DNA of 64,000 bases. Source: Amycolatopsis sp. CA-128772 (GTDB lineage: Bacteria; Actinomycetota; Actinomycetes; Mycobacteriales; Pseudonocardiaceae). The DNA is taken from assembly GCF_002904295.1 (NCBI RefSeq), contig NZ_PPHG01000066.1:62001-126000 (forward strand). The letters are read 5' to 3'. The notes below the pieces were generated by a model that did not search any database, was not told where the DNA came from, and worked only from the letters and a program-made list of their open reading frames with translations. The translations under genes were made by a program, and so were the position numbers. Positions 1 through 8,802 of this stretch are shown in pieces; positions within the stretch are counted from its first letter, which is position 1, and each line of letters starts with the position of its first letter.

Positions 1-889
1 GCGAAGAGTTCCTCGCCACCACCGAACGGATCATCGACGCGGACCCGGACGTGGCGGTCGTCCTGGCCGACATCTCGGCCGCGCAGCTCGCCGGCGCCGC
101 ACGGCGCCACCCGGACCGCGTGATCAACGTCGGCATCCGCGAGCAGCTCCTGGTCAGCACGGGCGCGGGCCTGGCCCTGGCTGGCCTGCGGCCGATCGTG
201 CACACGTTCCCGTCGTTCCTGGTGGAACGCGCTTTCGAGCAGATCAAGCTCGATTTTCGCACCAGGAGGTGGGCGGGGTCCTCGTGTCGTGGGGAGCGTC
301 GTACGACATGCCGGCAGCGGGCCGCACGCACCAGTCTCCGGCGGACGTGGCCCTGATCGACTCCCTCCCCGGCTGGACGATCCACGTCCCGGGCCACCCG
401 GCGGAGGCCCGCCGCCTCCTGCTGGAGTCGATCCCCGGCGACGGCCGCGTGTACCTGCGGCTTTCGGCGCAGGAAAACGCTTCCGCGCACCTGGGCGTGG
501 GTTTCACCAGGCTGCGGGAGGGCTCGCGGGGCGTCGTGGTGGCGGTCGGACCGGTGCTGGACCGGGTCCTGCGCGCAACGGCGGGCCTGGACGTGACGGT
601 GCTGTACGCATCGACGATCCGCCCGTTCGACGGCGCCGGCCTGCGGTCGGCGGTGTCCGCCGCCGCCGACGTGGTGCTGGTGGAGCCGTACCTCGCCGGG
701 ACGTCGGCGCACTGCGTGGCGGAGGCCCTTTCCGACGTGCCGCACCGGCTGAAGGCGCTCGGGGTCCGCCGTGACGTCGAGATCCGCTCGTACGGCGAGA
801 TCGCGGACCACGACCTGGCGCACGGGCTGGACGCCGGGTCGCTGGCAATGTCCATCCGGGAGTTCCTGGCGGAGCCCGGAACCCATTAG
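1..889 (+). pseudogene. Transketolase C-terminal half, 5' end outside window, frameshifted
   Basis: Partial gene entering from the left edge. Frame 3 from position 3 reads transketolase pyrimidine-binding-domain sequence (VGIREQLLVSTGAGLA, then AFEQIKLDF). Near positions 254-260 the homologous reading moves to frame 2, which continues as HQEVGGVLVSWGASYD and runs to the TAG at 887-889. One extra T in the TTTT run at 254-257 would rejoin the two halves. The downstream half holds the transketolase C-terminal domain. The protein would be the thiamine-diphosphate pyrimidine/C-terminal subunit of a transketolase-like enzyme. The gene is either broken or carries a one-base sequencing error; a homopolymer site makes both plausible. 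Confidence 0.8.
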
Positions 890-892
890 CGT
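887..892 (+). promoter_or_regulatory. -10 hexamer TAGCGT, leaderless Nudix start
   Basis: TAGCGT fits TANNNT and lies 6 bases before the ATG at 899. Transcription would start at or next to the start codon, and no Shine-Dalgarno sequence is visible. No clear -35 was found. Confidence 0.4.
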
Positions 893-898
893 GGCCCC

Positions 899-1324
899 AT
901 GCCCTCGATCCGGCCGATCGTTCTCGCCGTCATCCGGCGGGGAACCTCCCTTCTCGTGTTCGAAGCGCACGACGACGTCAAGGACGAGACCTACTGCCGG
1001 CCGCTCGGGGGTGGGATCGAATTCGGGGAACACAGCACCGACGCCCTCGTGCGCGAGTTCCGCGAGGAGCTCGATGCCGAGATCACCGTGCACGCGCTGG
1101 TCGGGGTGCTCGAGAACGTCTTCCTCTGGCGGGGCCGTCCCGGGCACGAGATCGCCTTCGTCTACGAAGCCGAGTTCGCCGACGCCGGCCGCTACCGGCG
1201 CGAGGAGATGAAGATCCTCGATGATCCCGCCACCGCCCGGTGGATCGACCTCGCCGGATTCCGGGACGGCCGCCGGATCCTCTACCCCGAAGGGCTCATC
1301 GGGCTCCTTTCACCGGATCAGTGA
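899..1324 (+). CDS. Nudix hydrolase
   Basis: 141-residue protein of the Nudix family, which hydrolyses nucleoside diphosphates linked to another moiety. The Nudix box is complete at about residues 37-60: G, E, then REFREEL, with the paired glutamates that bind Mg2+. The length is normal for a single-domain member, and the C-terminus (ATARWIDLAGF, YPEGL) is typical of small actinobacterial members. The substrate cannot be predicted. The gene starts 10 bases after the broken transketolase. Its 3' end overlaps the convergent NIPSNAP gene by 15 bases. Confidence 0.85.
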   Translation: MPSIRPIVLAVIRRGTSLLVFEAHDDVKDETYCRPLGGGIEFGEHSTDALVREFREELDAEITVHALVGVLENVFLWRGRPGHEIAFVYEAEFADAGRYRREEMKILDDPATARWIDLAGFRDGRRILYPEGLIGLLSPDQ

Positions 1325-1855
1325 TCGCGAAGCCGGCTCCAGCCGCTCCGAAGCGTCCGAGACCGGCGCCCGGCTGAACCACACCGCGAAGGGACCGTCG
1401 GTGCGGACCGGCAGCTGCGGGAACGTGTTCTCCGCCGGCTCGGTTTCGAACGCCGCGAACACCGGATCCGGTGGTGGCGAGGGAGAGGTGACCGTCACGT
1501 ACACGCCTTCGCCCGGTGGTGGCGCGGCCAGGCCGCGGTGGACCGGGCGCAGCAGCAGCACGTTGTCCGAGTCGATCATCGTGGCGTTCGCGGCCGGGCG
1601 GTGCTCCTTCCACACCGGGCCGAAGTAGAACTCTTCCAGCGCCGCCTTGCGGGACGCCAGCGAGCGGAAGCCGCGCAGCCACACGAACTCGTCCGGGGCC
1701 GCCGGTGCGCGGAACAAGCCGAACAGGTGCGCCCCGGCGGCCTCCTGGGGCTCGATGAACTCGCGCTCGAACAACTCGATCAGCTCGTCACGACGGCCCG
1801 GGTGCAGCGTGTAGCGCCGCAGCTCCAGGACCGTCTCGAAGTCGGAAGTGGTCAT
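1310..1855 (-). CDS. NIPSNAP family protein
   Basis: 181 residues starting MTTSDFETVLELRRYTLHPGR. ELRxYxLxPG followed by a helix rich in E and F is the hallmark of a NIPSNAP domain (ferredoxin-like alpha/beta barrel, dimeric). Two related halves are visible: one near the start, and a second-half region with FYFGPVWKEHR. Bacterial members have no agreed biochemical role. The ATG at 1855 was preferred over an upstream in-frame start because homology begins directly after it. It lies downstream of, and parallel to, the acyl-CoA dehydrogenase gene. Confidence 0.75.
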   Translation of the reverse strand: MTTSDFETVLELRRYTLHPGRRDELIELFEREFIEPQEAAGAHLFGLFRAPAAPDEFVWLRGFRSLASRKAALEEFYFGPVWKEHRPAANATMIDSDNVLLLRPVHRGLAAPPPGEGVYVTVTSPSPPPDPVFAAFETEPAENTFPQLPVRTDGPFAVWFSRAPVSDASERLEPASRSLIR

Positions 1856-1892
1856 GCCGCCGAAGCTAGCGGCCACCACCGACAAAAAACGA

Positions 1893-3065
1893 TCAGCGGA
1901 ACGCCGCGAGCCCGGTGACCGCCTGTCCGAGTGACAGCGCGTGCATCTCCTCGGTGCCTTCGTAGGTCAGCACCGTCTCGAGGTTCGCCATGTGCCGCAT
2001 CACCGGGTACTCCAGCGAAATGCCGTTCGCGCCGAGCATCGAGCGCGCGGTGCGGGCCACGTCGATGGCCGACCGGACGTTCGCCATCTTGCCGAAGCTG
2101 ACGTGGTTGTGGTGCAGCGAACCGGCGTCCTTCAGCCGGCCGATCTGCAGCGCCACCAGTCCGGCGCGGTTGACCTCGACCACCAGGTCGGCGAGCTTGC
2201 GCTGGGTCAGCTGGAACCCGGCGAGCGGCTTGCCGAACTGGGAACGCGCCAGCGTGTACTCCAACGCGGCTTCGTAGCACGCGCGCGCCGCGCCGACGAC
2301 GCCGAAGAGGATGCCGTAGCGGGCTTCGTTCAGGCACGACAGCGGCCCGCGCAGGCCGCGGACCTCGGGGAACACCGCCGACGCCGGCAACCGGACGCCG
2401 TCCAGCACCAGTTCGGCCGTCAGCGAGGCCCGCAGCGACAGCTTGTGCTTGACCTCGTTCGCGGTGAAGCCCGGCGCCGACGTCGGGACGACGAACCCGC
2501 GGATCCCGTCGTCGGTCTGCGCCCAGACCACCGCGACGTCGGCGACCGTGCCGTTGGTGATCCACATCTTCGTGCCGGAGAGGACCCAGTCGGACCCGTC
2601 GCGCACCGCGCGCGTCCGCATCGAGCCCGGGTCGCTGCCCGCGTCCGGCTCGGTCAGCCCGAAGCAGCCCAGCGCGTCGCCGGTGGCCATCCGCGGCAGC
2701 CACTCCTGCCGCTGCTCTTCGCTGCCCCACTTGTGGATGGCGTACATCGCCAGCGACCCCTGCACCGACACGAAGCTGCGCAGGCCCGAGTCGACGGCCT
2801 CCAGTTCGCGGCACGCGATGCCGTACGCGACGGCGCTGGTGCCCGCGCAGCCGTAACCCTCCAGGTGCATGCCGAGCAGGCCGAGCGAGCCGAAGCCCTT
2901 CGCGAGCTCGGCGGCGGGGAGGGCGCCCGTTTCGTACCAGTCGGCGACGTGGCCGAGCAGGTGGTCCTTGGCGTAGGCGCGCACCGCGTCGCGCATCGCA
3001 CGTTCCTCCTCGGCGAGCCCGGCGTCGAGGTCCAAGAAGTCGTGCGGGTCAGGGGTGCGGCTCAT
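1893..3065 (-). CDS. Acyl-CoA dehydrogenase, glutaryl-CoA dehydrogenase type
   Basis: 390-residue flavoprotein that oxidises an acyl-CoA alpha-beta bond and passes electrons to electron-transfer flavoprotein. Visible family motifs are CFGLTEPDAGSDPGSM (FAD/substrate site), KMWITNGTVADVAVVWA, ARYGILFGVVGAA, and TYEGTEEMHALSLGQAVTG. The TYEGT glutamate is the expected catalytic base and is typical of glutaryl-CoA dehydrogenases, which also decarboxylate and act in lysine/tryptophan breakdown. The length is normal. Substrate assignment rests on these motifs; no glutarate-pathway neighbour is present. Confidence 0.85.
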   Translation of the reverse strand: MSRTPDPHDFLDLDAGLAEEERAMRDAVRAYAKDHLLGHVADWYETGALPAAELAKGFGSLGLLGMHLEGYGCAGTSAVAYGIACRELEAVDSGLRSFVSVQGSLAMYAIHKWGSEEQRQEWLPRMATGDALGCFGLTEPDAGSDPGSMRTRAVRDGSDWVLSGTKMWITNGTVADVAVVWAQTDDGIRGFVVPTSAPGFTANEVKHKLSLRASLTAELVLDGVRLPASAVFPEVRGLRGPLSCLNEARYGILFGVVGAARACYEAALEYTLARSQFGKPLAGFQLTQRKLADLVVEVNRAGLVALQIGRLKDAGSLHHNHVSFGKMANVRSAIDVARTARSMLGANGISLEYPVMRHMANLETVLTYEGTEEMHALSLGQAVTGLAAFR

Positions 3066-3113
3066 GAAGGCTCCCGGGGGACGCGTCGATGCGGCCCTCG
3101 CAGGAAACCACAG

Positions 3114-3290
3114 TCAGGCGTCTGTACTCCGCGTGGCGTTCGTCACGCGCGCAGCAGACGTACCGGGGTGGTACCGCGGCCGGACCTGCTGGCGCGGGAT
3201 CAGCAGCTCGCCGAACTGCGGAAACGGCACACTTTCGATGTCTTCACGCCAGGCGTGCAGCATTTGGGACAGCAAGTCGTCCTCGGCCAT
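3114..3290 (-). CDS. Small hypothetical protein, 58 residues
   Basis: Starts MAEDDLLSQMLHAWREDIES and contains VPFPQFGELLIP. A strong AGGAGG lies 6 bases before the ATG at 3288-3290, which fixes the start. It is co-directional with the acyl-CoA dehydrogenase and 48 bases upstream of it, so the two may be co-transcribed. No domain is recognised. The acidic amphipathic N-terminus looks coding, while the tail (RVTNATRSTDA) looks poorly constrained. Confidence 0.5.
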   Translation of the reverse strand: MAEDDLLSQMLHAWREDIESVPFPQFGELLIPRQQVRPRYHPGTSAARVTNATRSTDA

Positions 3291-3460
3291 CTTCGCCTCC
3301 TGGCGTCCGGTCGTGCCGGGCTCCACCCACACGATCGGGTGACTTGATACCCGGCGAGCGGGACGTTCAAACGGCCTTCTTCAAGATTCTTTCGGCCGAC
3401 GGCCCCTCCGTGGAAGAATCGTCTCGCCGCCGCCAAGGCCTCAACTCCCGAGGAGCGCAC

Positions 3461-4324
3461 ATGCGCGCACTGCGGACGGCAAGTCTGCTCGCCCTCACCA
3501 CCGCCACCCTGCTCGCCGCCACCGGCGTCGCCACCGCGCACGGCGCACGCTGGCAGCAGGTCGGCCACACCGCCGCCGAGAACCGGATCAGCGGCGAGGG
3601 CCTCACCACCCTGCGGCTTCCCGGTCACGCCCCCGAGATCGTGTACCGCAACGGCGCCACCATCCCGCAGCCGCTCAAGGACGAGGGCTGGGGTCACGTC
3701 GGCGACCCGGACTCGCTGCGCGGCTACCTCTTCGACGTCTACCAGGACACCCGGACGCCGGCGCCCGCGACGAAGATGTACCTGGTCACCCGGCCCGACG
3801 GGACGACGACGGAGTTCGTCCACCCGCTGCAGGCCGACGAGCCGGCCGCGAACGCGAACGCCCAGGTCGCGGCCACCCCCGACGGGCAGTGGCTGGTCTC
3901 GGGGCCGCTCGGCGAGATCGACCGCCTCTACGTGTCCCCGACGCCCTTCCTCAACCCGCGCGGGCCGCGGCAGGCGGGTGACCTCCCGGTGGCCGCCCGC
4001 ATCCACCTCGACCACCACGTCCGCAGCGCCCAGGGCTGCGACTTCGTCGGGGTGACGACGCTGATCTGCGCCACCAGCGACCCGTACAACGACCTGTACC
4101 CGACCAACCTCCAGCTCCTGCAGATCGACCTCGCGCGCCCGCTCACCGGCCGCGACGTCACCGCACGGGTGCACGAGATCGGCCAGGTTCCGCTGGTCAG
4201 CACGTGCACGGGCACCTTCACCCCGGAAGGCGTCGACTACGACGCCGGCGTGCTGCGGGTCGAGGTCGTGCCGCCGTCGCCGTGCAACACGGTGACGGAC
4301 GTCTATTCGTTCGAGCGCCGCTGA
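3461..4324 (+). CDS. Secreted protein of unknown function
   Basis: 287 residues. A Sec signal peptide is clear: MRALRTAS, a hydrophobic Leu/Ala stretch, then cleavage near VATAHG (about residue 28). A GAGGAG ribosome site stands 7 bases before the ATG, and upstream in-frame starts were rejected because they would bury the signal peptide. Cysteine pairs around CDFVGVTTLIC and near the end (STCTGTF, SPCNTV) suggest disulfide bonds outside the cell. No catalytic motif is recognised. It stands alone, with a short hairpin (3385-3391 with 3414-3420) in its leader. Confidence 0.7.
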   Translation: MRALRTASLLALTTATLLAATGVATAHGARWQQVGHTAAENRISGEGLTTLRLPGHAPEIVYRNGATIPQPLKDEGWGHVGDPDSLRGYLFDVYQDTRTPAPATKMYLVTRPDGTTTEFVHPLQADEPAANANAQVAATPDGQWLVSGPLGEIDRLYVSPTPFLNPRGPRQAGDLPVAARIHLDHHVRSAQGCDFVGVTTLICATSDPYNDLYPTNLQLLQIDLARPLTGRDVTARVHEIGQVPLVSTCTGTFTPEGVDYDAGVLRVEVVPPSPCNTVTDVYSFERR

Positions 4325-4334
4325 GTGCGACGGC

Positions 4335-4340
4335 TACGCT
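4335..4340 (+). promoter_or_regulatory. -10 hexamer TACGCT, leaderless hisH start
   Basis: TACGCT lies 7 bases before the GTG at 4348, matching the TANNNT arrangement of leaderless actinobacterial transcripts. It falls directly after the preceding stop codon. Confidence 0.45.
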
Positions 4341-4347
4341 GGGTGCC

Positions 4348-4974
4348 GTGTCTCGTGTGGTGATCCTCGACTACGGTTCCGGCAACCTCCGCTCCGCCGA
4401 ACGCGCGGTGGCGCGCGCCGGAGCCGAAGTCGAGGTCACCGCCGACCCCCATGCCGCGATCGAGGCCGACGGCCTGCTCGTGCCGGGCGTCGGCGCGTAC
4501 TCCGCCTGCATGGCGGGGCTGCTGGACGTGCACGGGCACCGGATCATCGGCAAGCGCCTCGCCGGCGGCCGCCCGGTGCTCGGCATCTGCGTCGGCATGC
4601 AGATCCTCTTTTCCCGCGGCGTCGAGCACGGCGAGGAGACCGAGGGCACGGGCGAGTGGCCGGGCGTGGTCGACCGGCTGCACGCCGACGTCCTGCCGCA
4701 CATGGGCTGGAACACGGTGCGCGCGCCCGCCGACTCGCAGCTGTTCGCCGGCCTCGACCCGGAGGAGCGCTTCTACTTCGTGCACTCGTACGCGGCGCGC
4801 AGCTGGGAGCTCGACGGGCTGCCGGGCCAGGAGCCGAAGGTGACGTGGGCCCACCACGGCGAGGACTTCGTGGCGGCGGTGGAGAACGGCCCCCTGTGGG
4901 CGACCCAGTTCCACCCGGAGAAGTCCGGCGACGCCGGGGCGCAGCTGCTGCGCAACTGGCTGGCGACCCTCTGA
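4348..4974 (+). CDS. hisH: Imidazole glycerol phosphate synthase, glutaminase subunit HisH
   Basis: 208 residues, class I glutamine amidotransferase. It supplies ammonia to HisF for imidazole glycerol phosphate formation in histidine biosynthesis. Visible features are VVILDYGSGNLRS at the start, the nucleophile loop GICVGMQILFSRG (catalytic Cys), PHMGWN, and the His/Glu pair in FHPEKSGD. GTG 4348 was chosen because the protein then begins exactly at the family N-terminus. priA follows after 35 bases. hisB, which precedes hisH in Mycobacterium, is not here. Confidence 0.95.
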   Translation: MSRVVILDYGSGNLRSAERAVARAGAEVEVTADPHAAIEADGLLVPGVGAYSACMAGLLDVHGHRIIGKRLAGGRPVLGICVGMQILFSRGVEHGEETEGTGEWPGVVDRLHADVLPHMGWNTVRAPADSQLFAGLDPEERFYFVHSYAARSWELDGLPGQEPKVTWAHHGEDFVAAVENGPLWATQFHPEKSGDAGAQLLRNWLATL

Positions 4975-4997
4975 CCGGGTGACCGGGGCCGCCGCCC

Positions 4998-5003
4998 TAG
5001 AGT
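4998..5003 (+). promoter_or_regulatory. -10 hexamer TAGAGT, leaderless priA start
   Basis: TAGAGT lies 6 bases before the GTG at 5010. It suggests priA has its own leaderless promoter in addition to read-through from hisH. Confidence 0.4.
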
Positions 5004-5009
5004 TGGCGT

Positions 5010-5747
5010 GTGACTTTCACGCTGCTTCCCGCCGTTGATGTGGCCGATGGCCAGGCCGTGCGACTCGTCCAGGGCGAGGCCGGCACCGAGACCTCCTATG
5101 GCAGCCCGCTCGAAGCCGCGCTCGCGTGGCAGCGGGACGGGGCCGAGTGGATCCACTTGGTCGACCTCGACGCCGCCTTCGGCAAGGGCAGCAACCGGGA
5201 GCTGCTCGCCGAGGTCGTCGGCCGGCTCGACGTTCAGGTCGAGCTCTCCGGGGGCATCCGCGACGACGCCTCCCTCAAGGCCGCCCTCGACACCGGGGCC
5301 CGGCGCGTCAACCTCGGCACCGCCGCGCTCGAAGACCCGGAGTGGACCGCGCGCGTGATCGGCGAGTACGGCGACCGCGTCGCGATCGGCCTCGACGTGC
5401 GGATCACCGAGGCCGGCCATCGCCTCTCCGCCCGCGGCTGGACCTCCGACGGCGGCGACCTGTGGGACGTCCTCGAGCGGCTCGACCGCGACGGCGCCTC
5501 CCGCTACGTCGTCACCGACGTCAGCAAGGACGGCACCCTGCGCGGCCCGAACCTCGAGCTCCTGCGGGACGTCGTCGCCCGCACCGACGCGCCGGTGATC
5601 GCTTCCGGCGGGGTGTCGAGCGTGGCCGACCTGGTCGCGCTGGCGGGCCTGGCGTCCGACGGCGTCGAGGGGTCCATCGTCGGCAAGGCGCTCTACGCCG
5701 GCGCGTTCACGCTGCCGGAAGCCCTCGTAGCGGTCGCGAAAGTCTAG
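5010..5747 (+). CDS. priA: Phosphoribosyl isomerase A (HisA/TrpF bifunctional)
   Basis: 245-residue (beta/alpha)8 barrel. The N-terminal catalytic Asp is in LLPAVDVADGQAVRLVQG and the second in AIGLDVRITEAGH; phosphate-binding loops are ELSGGIRDD and ASGGVSS. In actinobacteria this enzyme isomerises both ProFAR (histidine) and phosphoribosyl anthranilate (tryptophan) and replaces TrpF. The trp cluster further along this window contains no trpF, which agrees with the dual role. It lies directly downstream of hisH. Confidence 0.93.
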   Translation: MTFTLLPAVDVADGQAVRLVQGEAGTETSYGSPLEAALAWQRDGAEWIHLVDLDAAFGKGSNRELLAEVVGRLDVQVELSGGIRDDASLKAALDTGARRVNLGTAALEDPEWTARVIGEYGDRVAIGLDVRITEAGHRLSARGWTSDGGDLWDVLERLDRDGASRYVVTDVSKDGTLRGPNLELLRDVVARTDAPVIASGGVSSVADLVALAGLASDGVEGSIVGKALYAGAFTLPEALVAVAKV

Positions 5748-5822
5748 TCCGGCTGCGCGCTCCTGAACAACTCCGGATGTAGTACTTTGGCCGGAGTGCC
5801 TTCACCTACGGCAGGAGCAGTC

Positions 5823-6416
5823 ATGGTGCGACGCAATCCCGAGCGGCGGGCCGCCCTGCTCGACGCCGCGATCGAAGTCCTCGCCGGCGAAGGCGCGCGC
5901 GGGCTCACCTTCCGCGCCGTCGACCAGCAGGCCGGCGTTCCGGTCGGCACGGCGTCCAACTACTTCTCCAGCCGCGACGAAATCCTCATGCACGCGGGGG
6001 AGCGGGTCTACGAGCGGCTGGTCGACGACGCGGTCCTCGCGGGCGGCCTGGCCGGGCCGCGCGACCGGGCCCGGGTCACCGAGCTGATGCACGAGCTCGT
6101 CGACCGCGTCGCCGCGTTCCCGACCGGGTTCCTGGCCCTGCTGGAACTGCGGCTGGAAGCCACCCGGCGGCCCGGGCTGCGGGACGTGCTCACCCGCCGC
6201 ATCCGGGCGGACGTCGAATTCAACGTCGGCTACCACGAAAAGTCCGGGCTGCCCGGGGACGGCACGACGGTCGTCCTGCTGTGGCTGGCGCTGAACTGGC
6301 TGATCATGGAACGCCTGACCCTGCCGGACCTGTTCACCGACGACCAACGCCACGACCTCGTCACGGCGCTGGTGGACCGCTTGCTGGCCGGGCCGCCGCC
6401 GTTACCTCCGACGTAA
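5823..6416 (+). CDS. TetR/AcrR family transcriptional regulator
   Basis: 197 residues. The N-terminal helix-turn-helix spans about residues 8-50 (RRAALLDAAIEVLAGEG, then VDQQAGVPVGTASNYFSSRDEIL), followed by an all-helical ligand domain. The ATG at 5823 follows GGAG. Fifty-six bases downstream and on the same strand lies a DUF1330 gene, so the pair may be one unit. No ligand is predictable. Confidence 0.85.
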   Translation: MVRRNPERRAALLDAAIEVLAGEGARGLTFRAVDQQAGVPVGTASNYFSSRDEILMHAGERVYERLVDDAVLAGGLAGPRDRARVTELMHELVDRVAAFPTGFLALLELRLEATRRPGLRDVLTRRIRADVEFNVGYHEKSGLPGDGTTVVLLWLALNWLIMERLTLPDLFTDDQRHDLVTALVDRLLAGPPPLPPT

Positions 6417-6472
6417 TCGACACCGTTCCCCCGGCGGGCGAAGATTCCTTTCGGGACAACGAAAGGAACACC

Positions 6473-6814
6473 ATGACCGCCTACGGAGTAGCCCACCTGC
6501 GCCCGCCCGCTCAGCTGCCGGAGGAGGTCTTCGAGTACCTCGAACGCATCCAGGCGACGCTGGACCCGTACGGCGGCAAGGTCCTCGTGCACGGCGCGCA
6601 GGTGGAGGTGCGGGAAGGCGAGTGGCCGGGCGCGCTGGTCGTCATCGAATTCCCGAGCCTCACCGCGGCGCGCGCGTGGTACGACTCGCCCGCCTACCGG
6701 GAAATCCTGCGGCTGCGCGCCGACCACATCCCGGGTGACCTGGTCCTCGTGGACGGCTGCGGCCCGGACCACGACTCGGCCGCGCTGGGTGCGGCCCTGC
6801 GCGCGGCCGCGTGA
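6473..6814 (+). CDS. DUF1330 domain protein
   Basis: 113 residues with a dimeric alpha/beta ferredoxin-like fold: YLERIQATLDPYGGKVLVHG and IEFPSLTAARAWYDSPAYREIL are the family signatures. Function is unknown, although members are often monooxygenase-like small enzymes or stress proteins. GAAAGGA precedes the ATG. It follows the TetR gene and may be its target. Confidence 0.8.
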   Translation: MTAYGVAHLRPPAQLPEEVFEYLERIQATLDPYGGKVLVHGAQVEVREGEWPGALVVIEFPSLTAARAWYDSPAYREILRLRADHIPGDLVLVDGCGPDHDSAALGAALRAAA

Positions 6815-6882
6815 GACCGAATGGGAAGCGTGGGGCCGAAAAGGGGCTGACAGGCGGCCCCGGTGGTCGTAGGTTGCCGCGG

Positions 6883-7359
6883 GTGGAGGAGATCGTCACC
6901 CAGCTCGAAATGACCGCCGCCGATCAGCTCAACCCCGCACCGCCCGTCGACGGCGTCGCGGTGCGGGCCGTCGAGCCGGGGCCGCTGATCCGCGAGCTGC
7001 ACGTCCGGATCGGGACGCCGCACCGCTGGCCGAGCGCGTCCCGCGGCGACGAGGAGTGGGCGCGCTGGCTCGCCGAACCGGAGCGGCGGTACCGGGTCGT
7101 CGAGTACCGCGGCGACGTCGCCGGCGCCGCCGATTTCGAGCCGCAGCCGGACGGCGTCGTCGAGATCACCACCTTCGGGCTGCTGCCGGAGTTCGTCGGG
7201 AAAGGACTGGGCGGGTACGCGCTCACCCTCGTCGTCGCCGACGCGTGGACGCTGCCCGGCACGCGCCGCGTGTGGCTGCACACCTCGACGCTCGACCACC
7301 CGAACGCGCTGCCGAACTACCTGCGGCGCGGGTTCCGGAGCTTCAGCCGTCCAGTTTGA
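6883..7359 (+). CDS. GNAT family acetyltransferase
   Basis: About 158 residues. The acetyl-CoA loop is LPEFVGKGLGGYAL, and the C-terminal HTSTLDHPNALPNYLRRGF is typical of GNAT proteins. The start is uncertain: GTG 6883 gives the N-terminus VEEIVTQLEM, whereas the GTG at 6811 overlaps the preceding stop but adds a Gly/Arg-rich stretch that does not look coding. The 3' end overlaps the convergent oxidoreductase gene by 17 bases. Confidence 0.75.
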   Translation: MEEIVTQLEMTAADQLNPAPPVDGVAVRAVEPGPLIRELHVRIGTPHRWPSASRGDEEWARWLAEPERRYRVVEYRGDVAGAADFEPQPDGVVEITTFGLLPEFVGKGLGGYALTLVVADAWTLPGTRRVWLHTSTLDHPNALPNYLRRGFRSFSRPV

Positions 7360-7729
7360 CGGCGATCCCGACGGTCCGGTCGGCCGGCCCGCGCAGCTTC
7401 GAGAAGAACATCGTGACCCGCCCGACGATGCCGTACTTGCGGGCGATGGCCCGCCGGACCCGCTCGGTGCCGCCGGCATCGAGCAGCCGGGCCTGCCCGG
7501 ACACCTTCGCGCCGTGGGTCTTCTGCCCGCGCAGGTCGCACGCCTGGACTTCGACGCGGCCGCCGTTGCGGATCCGCTTGACCTTCCCGGCCTTCCGCTC
7601 CGACCACAGGACGAGCTCGCCGCCGTCGCCGGCCACCCAGATCGGAGTGGGCACGGCCCGCCCGTCGCGCCGGAACGTGGTCAGGACGACGTACCGCTCG
7701 GCGGCGAGGCGGTCGGTCTCGGAAGTCAT
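7343..7729 (-). CDS. PPOX-class F420-dependent oxidoreductase
   Basis: 128-residue split-barrel flavin/F420-binding protein of the pyridoxamine-oxidase superfamily. Motifs are YVVLTTFRRDGRAVPTPIWVA, LVLWSERKAGKVKRIRNGGRV and a C-terminal VGIAVKL strand. It resembles the Rv2061c group, which reduces small molecules with F420H2. The ATG at 7729 matches the family N-terminus, and upstream in-frame starts add unrelated sequence. Exact substrate unknown. Confidence 0.8.
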   Translation of the reverse strand: MTSETDRLAAERYVVLTTFRRDGRAVPTPIWVAGDGGELVLWSERKAGKVKRIRNGGRVEVQACDLRGQKTHGAKVSGQARLLDAGGTERVRRAIARKYGIVGRVTMFFSKLRGPADRTVGIAVKLDG

Positions 7730-7863
7730 GACCCCACCGTAGCCGCCCGGGAAATTCGGCTGCGCCTTTCGGCGCCAAACCCCACACGCCCGGCCGAAGC
7801 GTTTCAACGCCTGCATCTGCAACGCTTCATGCTGCTGGATCACCCGCACACTGGAGGGCGTAG

Positions 7864-8802
7864 ATGGCGGTCGAACAGCAACTCCCGGTCCAGCCTGAAG
7901 CTGGCTTCTTCGGCGCGGGGCCCTATCCCGCGCGGCGAGCCGTCATCGCCGTCATCGCGGTCCTGGCGGGGTTCGTCCTCACCGCGATCTGGTCGGCGCC
8001 GTTCGTCGACTCCGTGATCGGGGACAGCGTCGCGAACGGGCTGCTCGGCTACGACGCCAAAGCCACCCCGGTCAGCGGCGTCCTCGCCGGAACCTTGTTC
8101 GCCTTCGTCTCCGGCCTCGCGGGCTCCTTCACCGCCTGCAACATCGCCGCCTTCGGGGCCGTCGCCCCGCTCGTCGGCGACCAGACCGGCGGGAAGCGCA
8201 ACGCTTTCAAGCCGCTCGGCTGGATCGCCGCCGGGATGCTCACCGTGTCCGTCGGCTACGGCGTGATCGTCGCGCTCGTCGGGACGCGGATGCCGCAGTT
8301 CGACACCTCGAAGACCACCGGGCTCTCGCCGCGCAGCATCCAGTCCATGATCGCCTTCGGGGTGGTCGGCCTGGTCTTCCTCGGCATGGGCCTGATCGCG
8401 CTCGGCATCGTCCGCAACCCCTTCGCGGGCTTCACCCGCCGCCACCCCGCGGCGCCGCTGGTCCTGATGGGCGCGCTGATCGGCGGGTTCCTCATCGGAC
8501 GGCCGTACCCGCTGTTCCGGATCATGTTCCGCAGCGCCGCGGAGCAGCACAACGTGCTTTACGGCGCCGCCGCGTTCGCGCTGCAGTCCGTCGGCAACAT
8601 CGTCGTCATGGCCGTGCTGTTCCTGATCCTCACCTACGCCACCGGCGGCCGCGTGCAGCGCCGGCTGGCCGCGAAGCCGGCCCGGGTCGCCACCGTGACC
8701 GGTGCGGCGCTGCTCGTCGGCGGCACGTTCACGCTGCTCTACTGGGACGTCCGCGTGCTCGGCCGGCTGGGGATCATCTGGTTCCCGATGGTCAGCTGGT
8801 GA
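7864..8802 (+). CDS. Polytopic membrane protein, possibly CcdA/DsbD-like
   Basis: 312 residues with about seven membrane segments, the first at residues 26-45 (VIAVIAVLAGFVLTAIW) and the last near the C-terminus (VTGAALLVGGTFTLLYW). GLAGSFTACNIAAFGAVAPLVG and GLVFLGMGLIALGI resemble the cytochrome c biogenesis/thiol transporter superfamily, but only one cysteine is in the loop, so a redox role is doubtful. GGAGGG precedes the ATG. It converges with the anti-sigma-like gene with an 11-base overlap. Confidence 0.6.
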   Translation: MAVEQQLPVQPEAGFFGAGPYPARRAVIAVIAVLAGFVLTAIWSAPFVDSVIGDSVANGLLGYDAKATPVSGVLAGTLFAFVSGLAGSFTACNIAAFGAVAPLVGDQTGGKRNAFKPLGWIAAGMLTVSVGYGVIVALVGTRMPQFDTSKTTGLSPRSIQSMIAFGVVGLVFLGMGLIALGIVRNPFAGFTRRHPAAPLVLMGALIGGFLIGRPYPLFRIMFRSAAEQHNVLYGAAAFALQSVGNIVVMAVLFLILTYATGGRVQRRLAAKPARVATVTGAALLVGGTFTLLYWDVRVLGRLGIIWFPMVSW

